Part shown: positions 28,871-37,106 of the stretch, in pieces
Layout of the letters: each line of letters opens with the position of its first letter
Numbering within the stretch: the first letter of the stretch is position 1
NCBI GenBank assembly: GCA_029882995.1
Contig: JAOUJV010000010.1
Coordinates: 1-38,934 of the forward strand
Length of the DNA: 38,934 bases
Direction of reading: 5' to 3'
Origin: Gammaproteobacteria bacterium
GTDB taxonomy: Bacteria; Pseudomonadota; Gammaproteobacteria; DAOVJZ01
The notes under the pieces: model-generated
What the model was told of the DNA's origin: nothing
The model's database searches: none
What the model saw: only the letters and a program-made list of their open reading frames with translations
Translations under genes and position numbers: made by a program

Positions 28871-29467
28871 ATGTCTACTAACCCAGATATTCTTGATAAC
28901 CCACGTGCACGCATACTCGAAGCGGCTGAGGTGCGTTTTCGTCAATACGGTTACAACAAAACCACCATGAATGAGATCGCAAATGATTGCCAGATGTCAG
29001 CCGCAAATCTTTATCGTTACTTTGAAAGCAAGCTGGATATCGGTGCTGCGATGGCACAGGGCTGTTTTATTGATAAAGAACAGTTGCTGGAAGAGGTGGT
29101 TAATAGAACAGATCTTTCTGCAACTAAACGTCTGGAAGAGTTTGTACTAACGCTTTTGCGTTATACCCATGGCCAATGCTATGACCAGCCCAGAATCAAT
29201 GAGCTGGTAGACAGCATTATTCAGGAACGGCCGGCATTGGTGCAAAGAAAGATCGCCGGTGAACGTGCCTTGCTGGAGCAAATTCTGACAGCAGGTAAGT
29301 CAACAGGTGAATTTGATATAAAGAATATTGGTACAACAACAGAGGCAGTGCATACATCGCTTGTGAAGTTTAGCGTGCCTTTATTTATGGGTATGTATCC
29401 ATTAGATGAATTTGAACGTATTGCAAAGAATGTCGTCGCACTTTTGGTAAACGGATTGAAAAAATAG
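28871..29467 (+). CDS. TetR-family transcriptional regulator
   Basis: The 198-residue product has the TetR DNA-binding domain at about residues 12-60: RARILEAAEVRFRQYGYNKT, then TMNEIANDCQMSAANLYRYF, ending with the F-x-S-K motif (FESK). The remaining helices form a ligand-binding and dimer domain without recognisable specificity. A GAGGA ribosome-binding site precedes the ATG, and a perfect palindrome lies just upstream. The next gene, an RND exporter, begins 28 nt downstream in the same direction, so the regulator probably controls the whole cassette to 33855 and itself. Confidence 0.92.
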   Translation: MSTNPDILDNPRARILEAAEVRFRQYGYNKTTMNEIANDCQMSAANLYRYFESKLDIGAAMAQGCFIDKEQLLEEVVNRTDLSATKRLEEFVLTLLRYTHGQCYDQPRINELVDSIIQERPALVQRKIAGERALLEQILTAGKSTGEFDIKNIGTTTEAVHTSLVKFSVPLFMGMYPLDEFERIAKNVVALLVNGLKK

Positions 29468-29495
29468 TTTCATAAAAACAAACAAGGGAGTCAGC

Positions 29496-31799
29496 ATGCC
29501 AGAGAACAAGTTGTTAAAGGATTATACCAAATGGGTATTGGCCCATCCTGTGATTACCATCATTCTGTGTCTTGCTATGGCATTTCTGGCTGCCAGTGGC
29601 GGGCGTTTCCTTTCATTCACAACCAATTACCGTGTGTTTTTTAGTCCAGATAATCCGGAATTGCTGGCATTTGAAAAACTCGAAAATACCTATACAAAAA
29701 ATGACAACGTCATGTTTGTACTTACTCCGGATGATGGTGATGTATTTACACCAAAAACACTGGAGGCAGTTAAATTATTGACAGAGAAATCCTGGCAAAT
29801 TCCATATTCATCAAGAGTTGACTCTATAAGTAATTTCCAGCATACCGAGGCAGAAGCTGATGATCTTCTGGTACGCGATCTTGTTGAAGAACCGACATCC
29901 CTTGATAGAAATGAGCTGGATCGAATAAAGAAAATTGCATTGAGTGAACCACTGTTGGTTAAGCGGCTTATTTCTCCCACGGCACATGTTACCGGCATTA
30001 ATGCAACAATTCAGTTGCCGGGAATAGACCCAACAAGGGAAACACCGGAAGTTGTCGAGTTTGCACGCAAAATAGCACAGGAAATCAGGGATCAGTTCCC
30101 TCATCTTGATGTCAGAATAACCGGTATGGTGTTAATGAATAATGCCTTTACTGAAGCCTCGCAAAATGACATGCAAACACTCATCCCAATTAGCTTTGGC
30201 CTGATGTTGTTAACGCTAAGTTTTTTAATAAGAGGCGCTTCCGGTACTTTTGCCACATTAATCGTCATCATTGCTTCTGTAATTACTGCCTTAGGGTTGG
30301 GAGGGTATATTGGTTATCCGATTACACCTCCCTCTGCTGCTACACCAACGATTGTTTTAACCATTGCTATTGCGAGTTCTGTACATATTCTGGTGACATT
30401 TGTGCATAGCATGTCGGATGGGATGTCAAAACACGATGCAATGGTTGAAAGTTTGCGCATTAATATGCAACCGGTATTTTTAACAACATTAACAACGGCT
30501 ATTGGCTTTTTGAGTATGAACTTTTCTGATGTTCCTCCATTTAATCATCTGGGAAATATGGTAGCTATCGGTGTTGCGGCTTCATTTATATTTAGTGTTG
30601 CCATGTTACCAGCAATGATGATGTTGTTACCGGTAAAACCAAAAAAATGGAAAACGGGTTCTGATAGCACGATGTATAAACTGGGTGACTTTGTTGTAAG
30701 ACAAAGAAAACTACTTATGTGGTCCATGTTGGCTATTGCTGCGACACTGATTTTATTTATTCCACGTAATGAATTAAACGATGTGTTTGTTCATTACTTT
30801 GATGAAACTATTGATTTTCGTGTAGATTCAGATTATGCCAATGACAACCTTAATGGCAGCTATGTCATTGACTATTCACTTGAGTCAGAAAAATCAGGCG
30901 GCATTAACGAAGTGGAGTTTTTACAGGAAGTAGAAGCCTTTGCAAACTGGTATCGACAACAGCCGGACGTAAAACATGTCAATACTATTACCGATATCAT
31001 GAAACGTCTGAACAAAAACATGCATGGTGATGATCCGGAATGGTACCGGTTACCGGATAATCGTGAATTGTCTGCACAGTACTTGCTTCTATATGAAATG
31101 TCCTTACCCTATGGACTTGATTTGAACAACCAAATCAATATCGATAAATCAGCTACTCGTTTTATTGTGACATTGGGTATTATTTCCTCTAATGCCATCA
31201 TTGATATGGAGAATCGTGCTGCTGAATGGTTGAAGAATAATACCAGGCATATCAAATCAGCTGAGGGCAGTGGTCCAACAGTCATGTTTGCGCATATTGG
31301 TAAACGCAATATTATAAGTATGCTAGAGGGAACAACCGTTGCGTTGATCTTTATTTCGTTAATACTGATTTTTGCATTGCGATCATTCAAGATTGGTATG
31401 GCAAGTCTTGTGCCTAATCTTATTCCGGCAGGCATGGGTTTTGGCTTGTGGGGAATGGCAGTGGGTGAAATTGGTCTTGCGCTTTCAGTAGTTGCAGGTA
31501 TGACATTAGGTGTGGTTGTTGATGATACGGTTCATTTCCTGAGCAAATATCTACGCGCAAGACGTGAAGGTAACTATAATTCTCATGATGCTGTTCGTTA
31601 TGCATTTTCCAGTGTGGGCTGGGCATTGTTTGTAACGTCAGTTGTTCTGGTGGCAGGCTTCCTGGTACTGGCCATGTCCAGCTTTAAATTGAATTCCGGA
31701 ATGGGAACACTTACTGCGATTGTTATTGCTTTTGCATTGGTGGCGGATTTTCTGTTATTGCCGCCACTGCTAATGAAAATTGAGGGGGAAAAGGCATGA
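29496..31799 (+). CDS. RND/MMPL-superfamily exporter
   Basis: The 767-residue product has the RND layout: one TM helix near residues 13-33, a large periplasmic domain, a bundle of five helices (about 230-385), a second TM/periplasmic unit, and a final five-helix bundle (about 615-760). AGMTLGVVVDDTVHFLSKYL contains Asp676 and Asp677 at the place of proton-relay acids in COG1033-type exporters. The equivalent segment of the first half (IAIASSVHILVTFVHSM) lacks acids, so the halves are asymmetric. The size is well below AcrB-type pumps (about 1040) and no periplasmic adaptor gene is present, which suggests a lipid or hydrophobic-molecule exporter like MmpL or HpnN. The ribosome-binding site is AAGGGAG; the gene overlaps the next by 4 nt. 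Confidence 0.92.
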   Translation: MPENKLLKDYTKWVLAHPVITIILCLAMAFLAASGGRFLSFTTNYRVFFSPDNPELLAFEKLENTYTKNDNVMFVLTPDDGDVFTPKTLEAVKLLTEKSWQIPYSSRVDSISNFQHTEAEADDLLVRDLVEEPTSLDRNELDRIKKIALSEPLLVKRLISPTAHVTGINATIQLPGIDPTRETPEVVEFARKIAQEIRDQFPHLDVRITGMVLMNNAFTEASQNDMQTLIPISFGLMLLTLSFLIRGASGTFATLIVIIASVITALGLGGYIGYPITPPSAATPTIVLTIAIASSVHILVTFVHSMSDGMSKHDAMVESLRINMQPVFLTTLTTAIGFLSMNFSDVPPFNHLGNMVAIGVAASFIFSVAMLPAMMMLLPVKPKKWKTGSDSTMYKLGDFVVRQRKLLMWSMLAIAATLILFIPRNELNDVFVHYFDETIDFRVDSDYANDNLNGSYVIDYSLESEKSGGINEVEFLQEVEAFANWYRQQPDVKHVNTITDIMKRLNKNMHGDDPEWYRLPDNRELSAQYLLLYEMSLPYGLDLNNQINIDKSATRFIVTLGIISSNAIIDMENRAAEWLKNNTRHIKSAEGSGPTVMFAHIGKRNIISMLEGTTVALIFISLILIFALRSFKIGMASLVPNLIPAGMGFGLWGMAVGEIGLALSVVAGMTLGVVVDDTVHFLSKYLRARREGNYNSHDAVRYAFSSVGWALFVTSVVLVAGFLVLAMSSFKLNSGMGTLTAIVIAFALVADFLLLPPLLMKIEGEKA

Positions 31800-32575
31800 T
31801 GAAACGAATATTTTTTCTTTGTGTATTGTTGTTGCCATTTGGATTACATGCAGAAACACCGGAAGAGAAGGGCTTGGCGATTGCCAAGGAAGTCAATCAT
31901 CGTGACAGTGCCTGGCATGATCAGCAGTCAACTATGCGCATGGTCCTTAAAAACCGGCATGGTGATGAAAGCTCGCGTGAAATCAGGAATCGGTTGCTGG
32001 AAGTAGAAGGAGATGGTGATAAGACCCTGATCATTTTTGATGAACCACGTGATGTGAAAGGAACCGCATTCCTTAGCTACACCCATGCTAAAGTACCGGA
32101 TGAACAATGGTTATATTTGCCCGCGCTTAAAAGGGTAAAACGGATTTCATCCAACAATAAATCCGGTCCGTTTATGGGTAGTGAATTTTCCTATGAAGAT
32201 ATTAATTCTCAGGAAGTGGATAAATATACTTATAAATATTTACGTGATGAAAAGGTGGAAGGTCGGGACAGTTTTGTAAACGAAAATTATCCATCCTATG
32301 AATATTCCGGTTATACACGTATGGTTGTATGGATAGACAAGGAATATTATCAACCAGTAAAAATTCAGTACTATGATCGTAAAAACGAGTTGTTGAAGAC
32401 GCTTTCTTATGCAGGTTACAAGCAATATGCCGGACGTTACTGGCGTCCTGATATCATGGAAATGGTCAACCACCAGAACGGTAAATCGACGCGGCTGGAG
32501 TGGAGTAATTATCGTTTTAAAACCGGTCTTACAGAGCGGGATTTTGATCGTAATACCTTGAAACGCATACGATAA
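31796..32575 (+). CDS. LolA-like outer-membrane lipoprotein-sorting family protein
   Basis: The 259-residue product has a cleavable signal peptide (MMKRIFFLCVLLLPFGLHA) and belongs to the LolA-like group (COG2834 / TP0789-like). Diagnostic parts are WLYLPALKRVKRISSNNKSG and PFMGSEFSYEDI, then YPSYEYSGYTRMVVWIDKEY. The LolA half-barrel fold carries lipids or lipoproteins across the periplasm, so a shuttle between the RND exporter and the outer membrane is inferred. The start overlaps the exporter gene (ATGA), indicating tight coupling; a second ATG at 31799 is an equal choice. Confidence 0.88.
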   Translation: MMKRIFFLCVLLLPFGLHAETPEEKGLAIAKEVNHRDSAWHDQQSTMRMVLKNRHGDESSREIRNRLLEVEGDGDKTLIIFDEPRDVKGTAFLSYTHAKVPDEQWLYLPALKRVKRISSNNKSGPFMGSEFSYEDINSQEVDKYTYKYLRDEKVEGRDSFVNENYPSYEYSGYTRMVVWIDKEYYQPVKIQYYDRKNELLKTLSYAGYKQYAGRYWRPDIMEMVNHQNGKSTRLEWSNYRFKTGLTERDFDRNTLKRIR

Positions 32576-32634
32576 AAGCTACCTTTATATAAGGTATCCC
32601 CTTTTACTCAAACACAGGGAAGTCAAAACCCGAT

Positions 32635-33855
32635 ATGTCTATGCTCTGTCTGAGAACATTCAGGCCAAATATGCTGACGCTGGCTGTTGCCACTATGTCA
32701 TTACTGTTTGTCAATCCGGTAGTGGCGGGGGAGTGGTCAGGCTATATCGCGGCTGAATATCGCAGTTTTCCACATGATACCGCTGACAGTCGTCAGTATG
32801 ATGACAACTTCTCTTTTGTTATTGAACCTGAATACCACCACAAGATTGACGGCAGTTACGAGAGCATTACCTTCATCCCGTTTATTCGTGTTGATCAGCA
32901 TGATAATGAACGTACCCATTTTGATATCCGTGAACTCATGTGGCAAAAGGCCGCGCAAGACTGGGAACTGCGCACCGGTATTGGCAAGGTGTTCTGGGGA
33001 GTGACCGAGTCACAGCATCTGGTCGATATTATTAACCAGACTGATCTGGTTAACGCGCCAGATGGTGAAGACAAGTTGGGTCAGCCCATGATTAATTTCG
33101 CCCTTGTGCGTGATTGGGGAACTATTGATTTCTTTTTATTACCCGGTTTTCGTGAACGTACTTTTTCAGAGAATGAAGGGCGTTTGCGAACAAATCCACG
33201 TGTCGATACGGAACAGGCAGTCTATGAGTCTGCACATGGCAAGCGGCATATTGATGTCGCTGTGCGTTGGGCGCATAACATAGGAATAATGGATATTGGG
33301 TTATCCCATTTTTATGGAACCAGCCGTGAGCCGAGGCTGGTCTTGGGTACAGACAGTGCAGGTGATACCGTATTTGTGCCGCACTATGATCTCATTAATC
33401 AAACCGGACTAGATATGCAAATTACATCCGGTGGCTGGTTATGGAAACTGGAAACCATACACCGCTCCGGTCAAGGTGAAACCTTTAATGCAGCAACCGC
33501 CGGTTTTGAGTATACGTTTTATGGCTTAGGTAACTCGAACAAGGATCTCGGTGTGTTATTTGAATATTCCTATGATGATCGTCGACAAAATTCACCCTCT
33601 CTGTTTCAGGATGATGTCATGCTAGGTGCACGTTTGACATTTAACGATGTCAATGACACCGAGGCGTTGCTCGGTGTCATCTATGATCGTTACTACAAAT
33701 CGAAAGGGTTGAATCTGGAAGCCAGCCGGAGGTTTGGTGATTCAATCAAGGTGAGTGTCGAAGCACGCACCTATCATGAAACACCTGCCAGCGATCCACT
33801 AAACCAGTTCCGCAATGATGATTATTTCCAGGCGGAATTGGCGTGGTATTACTAA
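32635..33855 (+). CDS. Predicted outer-membrane beta-barrel protein
   Basis: The 406-residue product has a signal region (core MLTLAVATMSLLFVNPVVAG) and then alternating beta-strand-like sequence such as EWSGYIAAEYRSFP, WKLETIHRSGQGE and LGVLFEYSYDD. It ends with aromatic residues (FQAELAWYY), as expected for an outer-membrane barrel. A segment WELRTGIGKVFWGVTESQHL and INQTDLVNAPDGEDKLGQPM recalls DUF1302-like barrels that accompany RND/LolA-like pairs. I cannot name a substrate. It follows the LolA-like gene by 59 nt in the same direction, with AGGGAAG upstream. Its stop overlaps the convergent lipoprotein gene by 3 nt, so no terminator separates them. The start could also be the ATG at 32671. 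Confidence 0.75.
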   Translation: MSMLCLRTFRPNMLTLAVATMSLLFVNPVVAGEWSGYIAAEYRSFPHDTADSRQYDDNFSFVIEPEYHHKIDGSYESITFIPFIRVDQHDNERTHFDIRELMWQKAAQDWELRTGIGKVFWGVTESQHLVDIINQTDLVNAPDGEDKLGQPMINFALVRDWGTIDFFLLPGFRERTFSENEGRLRTNPRVDTEQAVYESAHGKRHIDVAVRWAHNIGIMDIGLSHFYGTSREPRLVLGTDSAGDTVFVPHYDLINQTGLDMQITSGGWLWKLETIHRSGQGETFNAATAGFEYTFYGLGNSNKDLGVLFEYSYDDRRQNSPSLFQDDVMLGARLTFNDVNDTEALLGVIYDRYYKSKGLNLEASRRFGDSIKVSVEARTYHETPASDPLNQFRNDDYFQAELAWYY

Positions 33856-34745
33856 GGTGTAATACTGGCTGTTATTGCAACACTATTGCCATTGGCATCA
33901 AACCCCTGTGCATCAACAAGTGTTAAGCCTGTCACTTCTCCGGCCACATAGAACTTGAAATCTTGCATATCGCTTAATGGTTTATCATGTGTTGGTATTA
34001 ATATAACTTTCAGATTGGTACCATCGTCTGACCAGTTAATGTTCTTTATGTCACCGCGTGGATTGACTACATAGGCACGTCCCACACCCCCGTTATCAAC
34101 ATCGGCTGTATGAGTCATGTTAATTTCAATTGCATGCGGGATAGTGCTACCAGTGAACGAGATTGTGGAATGATTTGCGCGCTCCATTGTCCTGATTTGT
34201 GCTTCTGTGAGAGCACCTATTTGTGTATTAAGAAAAGCATTTTGTTCCCCAGTTCCAGGAAGGATGTTGATCATAGGAGAACCAATGGTTTCCCAACTGG
34301 ATGTCTCTGCATTATAAATGTTGACTTGGACAACAGCCATTCCAACAGAAAGAGAAGTGGGCAAATCAAAGATTAAAGTATCTTGCATCCATTCTTTATC
34401 ATAGATGGTTGCACCCTGTATAAGTGTTCCTGATGCTATTTCACCACCATCAATATCCTGATTTGTTTCATAACCAATGATCACTTTTGATAAAGGATCA
34501 ATAACAGCATGGAAATATGCCCTGATTGAGGGATCATTGGCAGGTATCGTGATGCCTGTGCCTTCAGAATCCTGTATATAGAGACTGATATCGGTACGTG
34601 ATATGTCCGGATGTCTGCCGGGCATAATGGCAATGGTGTCTCCCGCACGAGCAGCCATACCAAAGCTGTGAGTTCCCGTACATCCTGTCATATTTATCAA
34701 TAAAGCCAATAAAAATATCAGGCTGATTTTTTCATAAATTTTCAT
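33852..34745 (-). CDS. Unrecognised lipoprotein downstream of the subtilase
   Basis: The 297-residue product is not recognised. It has a lipoprotein signal (KISLIFLLALLINMTGC), so Cys22 is likely lipidated. The mature part is rich in beta-type segments such as MQDTLIFDLPTSLSVGMAVV and VNIYNAETSSWETIGSPMIN, followed by DFKFYVAGEVTGLTLVDAQG. This looks like immunoglobulin-like or jelly-roll sheets, though that is only inferred. GAGGA precedes the ATG and the gene starts 28 nt after the subtilase stop, so the two are very probably one operon. It could anchor or be matched to the protease's dockerin-like tail, an untested idea. Confidence 0.7.
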   Translation of the reverse strand: MKIYEKISLIFLLALLINMTGCTGTHSFGMAARAGDTIAIMPGRHPDISRTDISLYIQDSEGTGITIPANDPSIRAYFHAVIDPLSKVIIGYETNQDIDGGEIASGTLIQGATIYDKEWMQDTLIFDLPTSLSVGMAVVQVNIYNAETSSWETIGSPMINILPGTGEQNAFLNTQIGALTEAQIRTMERANHSTISFTGSTIPHAIEINMTHTADVDNGGVGRAYVVNPRGDIKNINWSDDGTNLKVILIPTHDKPLSDMQDFKFYVAGEVTGLTLVDAQGFDANGNSVAITASITP

Positions 34746-34773
34746 ATTGCGTTCCTCATGTTCAATCTCTTAA

Positions 34774-36726
34774 TTACTGTAATATCAACTTCCGTATTAA
34801 AATCAGGTCAGACATATTTATTACACCATCTGGTGCCCCAATTGGATATACATCCCCGTGGGTTAGTTCTGTCACAGTGGGTGTTAATTCACCCAGTACA
34901 ATTCGAGTCGCAATTGCATAATCGGCTGCATTAATTACACCATCCGGTGATCCAAGTGGCGCCAGATCGCCGTCTTCGTAATTAAAGTTCAATGGATATA
35001 AGTCAGCATTGTCCAGGTAGGCATCTCCATCGGTATTGTCGGATAAAGGATTCAAATCCTGCCCCGATATATAACTGGTGGCATCACCATCGTAGGCCAC
35101 TTCTGTATAATCACTAAGCCCATCATTATCGGTGTCGATTAGCAGAGTATTCGTGCCAATACTGTTTTCAAATATGTCTGTTAACCCATCGTTATCATCA
35201 TCAATATCACAGGCATCACCTTGAGTATCATTATCAGTATCCAGTTGATCTATATTAGGTATGGTCGAACAGTTATCACAACTGTCTCCAATACCATCAT
35301 TGTCGGTATCCAGTTGATCGGGGTTGGTTGTTACCAGACAATTATCACAAGCATCACCTACGCCATCATTGTCATCATCTTCCTGCCCCGGGTTGGCATT
35401 CAAGGGACAGTTATCAATAGCATCACAAATTCCATCATTGTCACTATCATTACATGGAAGTTTTAGTAAGGGTTCCTGAATACCATCTGGATCATCTGCA
35501 CATTGACCACCAACACCATTAGCGCAGGGTTCAGGGTCAGCATCTGCTAGTAACATAGTCTTGATCTGTGCTGGTGTTGCGGTGGGGTTTTCAATTACAT
35601 ATAGAGCAGCTGCCCCGGCCACGTGTGGACTGGACATACTGGTTCCATACATGTTGCATGTGCCGCCACCAATACAGGTTGACAGGATTTTAAAACCAGG
35701 TGCCATGATATCAACGCCTGAGCCATAGTTACTAAAGCAAAGAAAACTGTCGTCTACATATTCTGGGCAGGTGGAGAATGTTGCTCCACCACTACCAGCA
35801 CCACCTGCCTGTCCATCAAAATCGGCAAGCCCTGAAACCGTAATGACATCCGAGTGGCCAGCAGGAGATACATTAGTTACATCAGTCATTTCATTGCCTG
35901 CCGCAACAGTATAAATGACACCTGATGAGACGGAACTGGATAATGCTGAGTCTAATGAAGAACTGGTTCCTGTAAAACCAAGACTGATATTGGCCACTTC
36001 TATTTGATTTGCATTGGCAGTTATATAATCAATAGCAGCAATTACTTGAGATGTGTAACTAGTTCCCAGATCATCAAAAACCTTGAATCCCCACAGGCGT
36101 GCGCCAGGAGCAACACCTACCACACCAGAACTATTATCAATAGCACCTGCTATACCGGCAACATGGGTTCCATGACCATCAACGTCGTTTGCACCGGCAT
36201 CACCTTCAGTACATTCAGATGTTATATTTACACCCCTTATTGTGGCAGGGCAATTAATGTACTTAAATACATTTAGATCCGGGTGATCGATATCGATACC
36301 TGTATCAATGATTGCAATATCTACGTCCATTGGATCATTGATGTTATCTATGTTTGCTGTGGGATTAAGATCAGCTTCGATCCTGTTTATGCCCGTTGGT
36401 AAAGTCTGTGCATATTTTTTTACTTTATGGTCAGGCTCAATGTAAAGGATACGAGGATCACGTTTTAATACTTCTAGTTTGCCTGATGGTATCGAAGTTG
36501 CCATGCCCTTGATTGCATGCTGATATTTAAAATGAAGACCCAGACCATGGGCTTTAGTTAGTTCATCAGAGATATTATGAGGTTTTGTTACAGAATCTTT
36601 ATAAACAACAATGTAACGATCAGAATCACTGTTTCCTTTTGCGAGGACAAGTTCCGGAAGGCCAAGGTATAGAAAGGCCAGCACGATAAATTGAAGCAAT
36701 ATTTTTTTATTATAAAATTGGCTCAC
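34774..36726 (-). CDS. Secreted subtilisin-like protease with thrombospondin-3 and dockerin repeats
   Basis: The 650-residue product is an S8 serine protease for export. A signal peptide covers about residues 1-29, and an I9-type propeptide about 36-105 (DRYIVVYKDSV to YIEPDH). The catalytic set is complete: Asp141 in IIDTGIDIDHPDL, His185 in DGHGTHVAG, Asn278 in AAGNEM, Ser363 in GTSMSSPHVAG. From about 425 to 545 there are Asp-rich thrombospondin-type-3 calcium repeats (for example DNDGICDAIDNCP). Two dockerin-type repeats close the protein at 586-611 and 624-649 (GSPDGVINAADYAI and GAPDGVINMSDLIL). The start codon is GTG with a weak GGA upstream. A lipoprotein gene follows in the same operon. 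Confidence 0.93.
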   Translation of the reverse strand: MSQFYNKKILLQFIVLAFLYLGLPELVLAKGNSDSDRYIVVYKDSVTKPHNISDELTKAHGLGLHFKYQHAIKGMATSIPSGKLEVLKRDPRILYIEPDHKVKKYAQTLPTGINRIEADLNPTANIDNINDPMDVDIAIIDTGIDIDHPDLNVFKYINCPATIRGVNITSECTEGDAGANDVDGHGTHVAGIAGAIDNSSGVVGVAPGARLWGFKVFDDLGTSYTSQVIAAIDYITANANQIEVANISLGFTGTSSSLDSALSSSVSSGVIYTVAAGNEMTDVTNVSPAGHSDVITVSGLADFDGQAGGAGSGGATFSTCPEYVDDSFLCFSNYGSGVDIMAPGFKILSTCIGGGTCNMYGTSMSSPHVAGAAALYVIENPTATPAQIKTMLLADADPEPCANGVGGQCADDPDGIQEPLLKLPCNDSDNDGICDAIDNCPLNANPGQEDDDNDGVGDACDNCLVTTNPDQLDTDNDGIGDSCDNCSTIPNIDQLDTDNDTQGDACDIDDDNDGLTDIFENSIGTNTLLIDTDNDGLSDYTEVAYDGDATSYISGQDLNPLSDNTDGDAYLDNADLYPLNFNYEDGDLAPLGSPDGVINAADYAIATRIVLGELTPTVTELTHGDVYPIGAPDGVINMSDLILIRKLILQ

Positions 36727-36888
36727 TATTATTTGATTCCATAGATTAAGGTCTATTTCTTCATCCGTGCAAGAATCATACCTCTTCGAAATAGTACTTT
36801 ATTTTCAATGATCTATAAAAACAGAAATTTGGTTTAAAAAGGGGTTTTTCTAAAAGTGTAAAAATAACTGACACTTGGAAGTAGTTTT
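36727..36888. other. Subtilase upstream region
   Basis: This AT-rich 162-base stretch is the promoter side of the minus-strand subtilase gene. A minus-strand TATAGA at about 36808-36813 could be a -10, but no confident -35 was found. No gene was recognised. It ends at the tRNA-end repeat. Confidence 0.4.
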
Positions 36889-36891
36889 AGA

Positions 36892-36905
36892 TGGTCGGCG
36901 TGAGA
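36892..36905 (-). repeat. Duplicate of the tRNA-Pro 3' end
   Basis: The 14 bases at 36892-36905 are identical to 37027-37040, the last 14 bases of the tRNA-Pro gene including CCA. The match continues three bases outside with one mismatch. The copies are 135 bp apart in the same orientation, which resembles a tRNA attachment-site duplication or the rtt repeats after E. coli tyrT. Confidence 0.75.
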
Positions 36906-36985
36906 TGCCACGACCCGTTTTGAAGACGGGTGTGGTACGCATGATGATGCCAGCAGGCATCTATGCGCATCCGAACACGCACCTT
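36906..36985 (-). other. Two strong hairpins before the duplicate tRNA end
   Basis: Between the tRNA terminator and the duplicate tRNA end are two good stems. One is about 36909-36933, pairing CCAC(G)ACCCGT with ACGGGTGTGG around a 7-nt loop. The other is about 36938-36970, with the core GATGCC-AGCA-GGCATC extended by GCAT/ATGC. On the minus strand the stretch ends in CCA and could fold as a roughly 90-nt tRNA-like RNA. Transcription is not shown and no known RNA family was recognised. Confidence 0.4.
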
Positions 36986-36988
36986 TAG

Positions 36989-37014
36989 AAAAAAGAGGTC
37001 AGCTGAAGGCTGAC
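36989..37014 (-). terminator. Terminator of ispB-tRNA-Pro transcript
   Basis: On the minus strand a 6-bp stem (GTCAGC/GCTGAC, loop CTTCA) is followed by CTCTTTTTTC. It lies 12 nt after the tRNA CCA end, giving an intrinsic terminator for a transcript ending at tRNA-Pro. Confidence 0.85.
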
Positions 37015-37026
37015 AAATGATAGAGC

Positions 37027-37103
<77 letters not shown>

Positions 37104-37106
37104 TGT

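Noticed and set aside
35221-35466. Open frame of 81 codons on the + strand across the subtilase repeats
   Set aside because: It is the antisense of the Asp-rich calcium repeats, producing a low-complexity Ile/Thr translation.
36892-36985. A second tRNA gene downstream of tRNA-Pro
   Set aside because: Although it ends like the tRNA-Pro acceptor, no D-arm, anticodon arm or standard T-loop is present.
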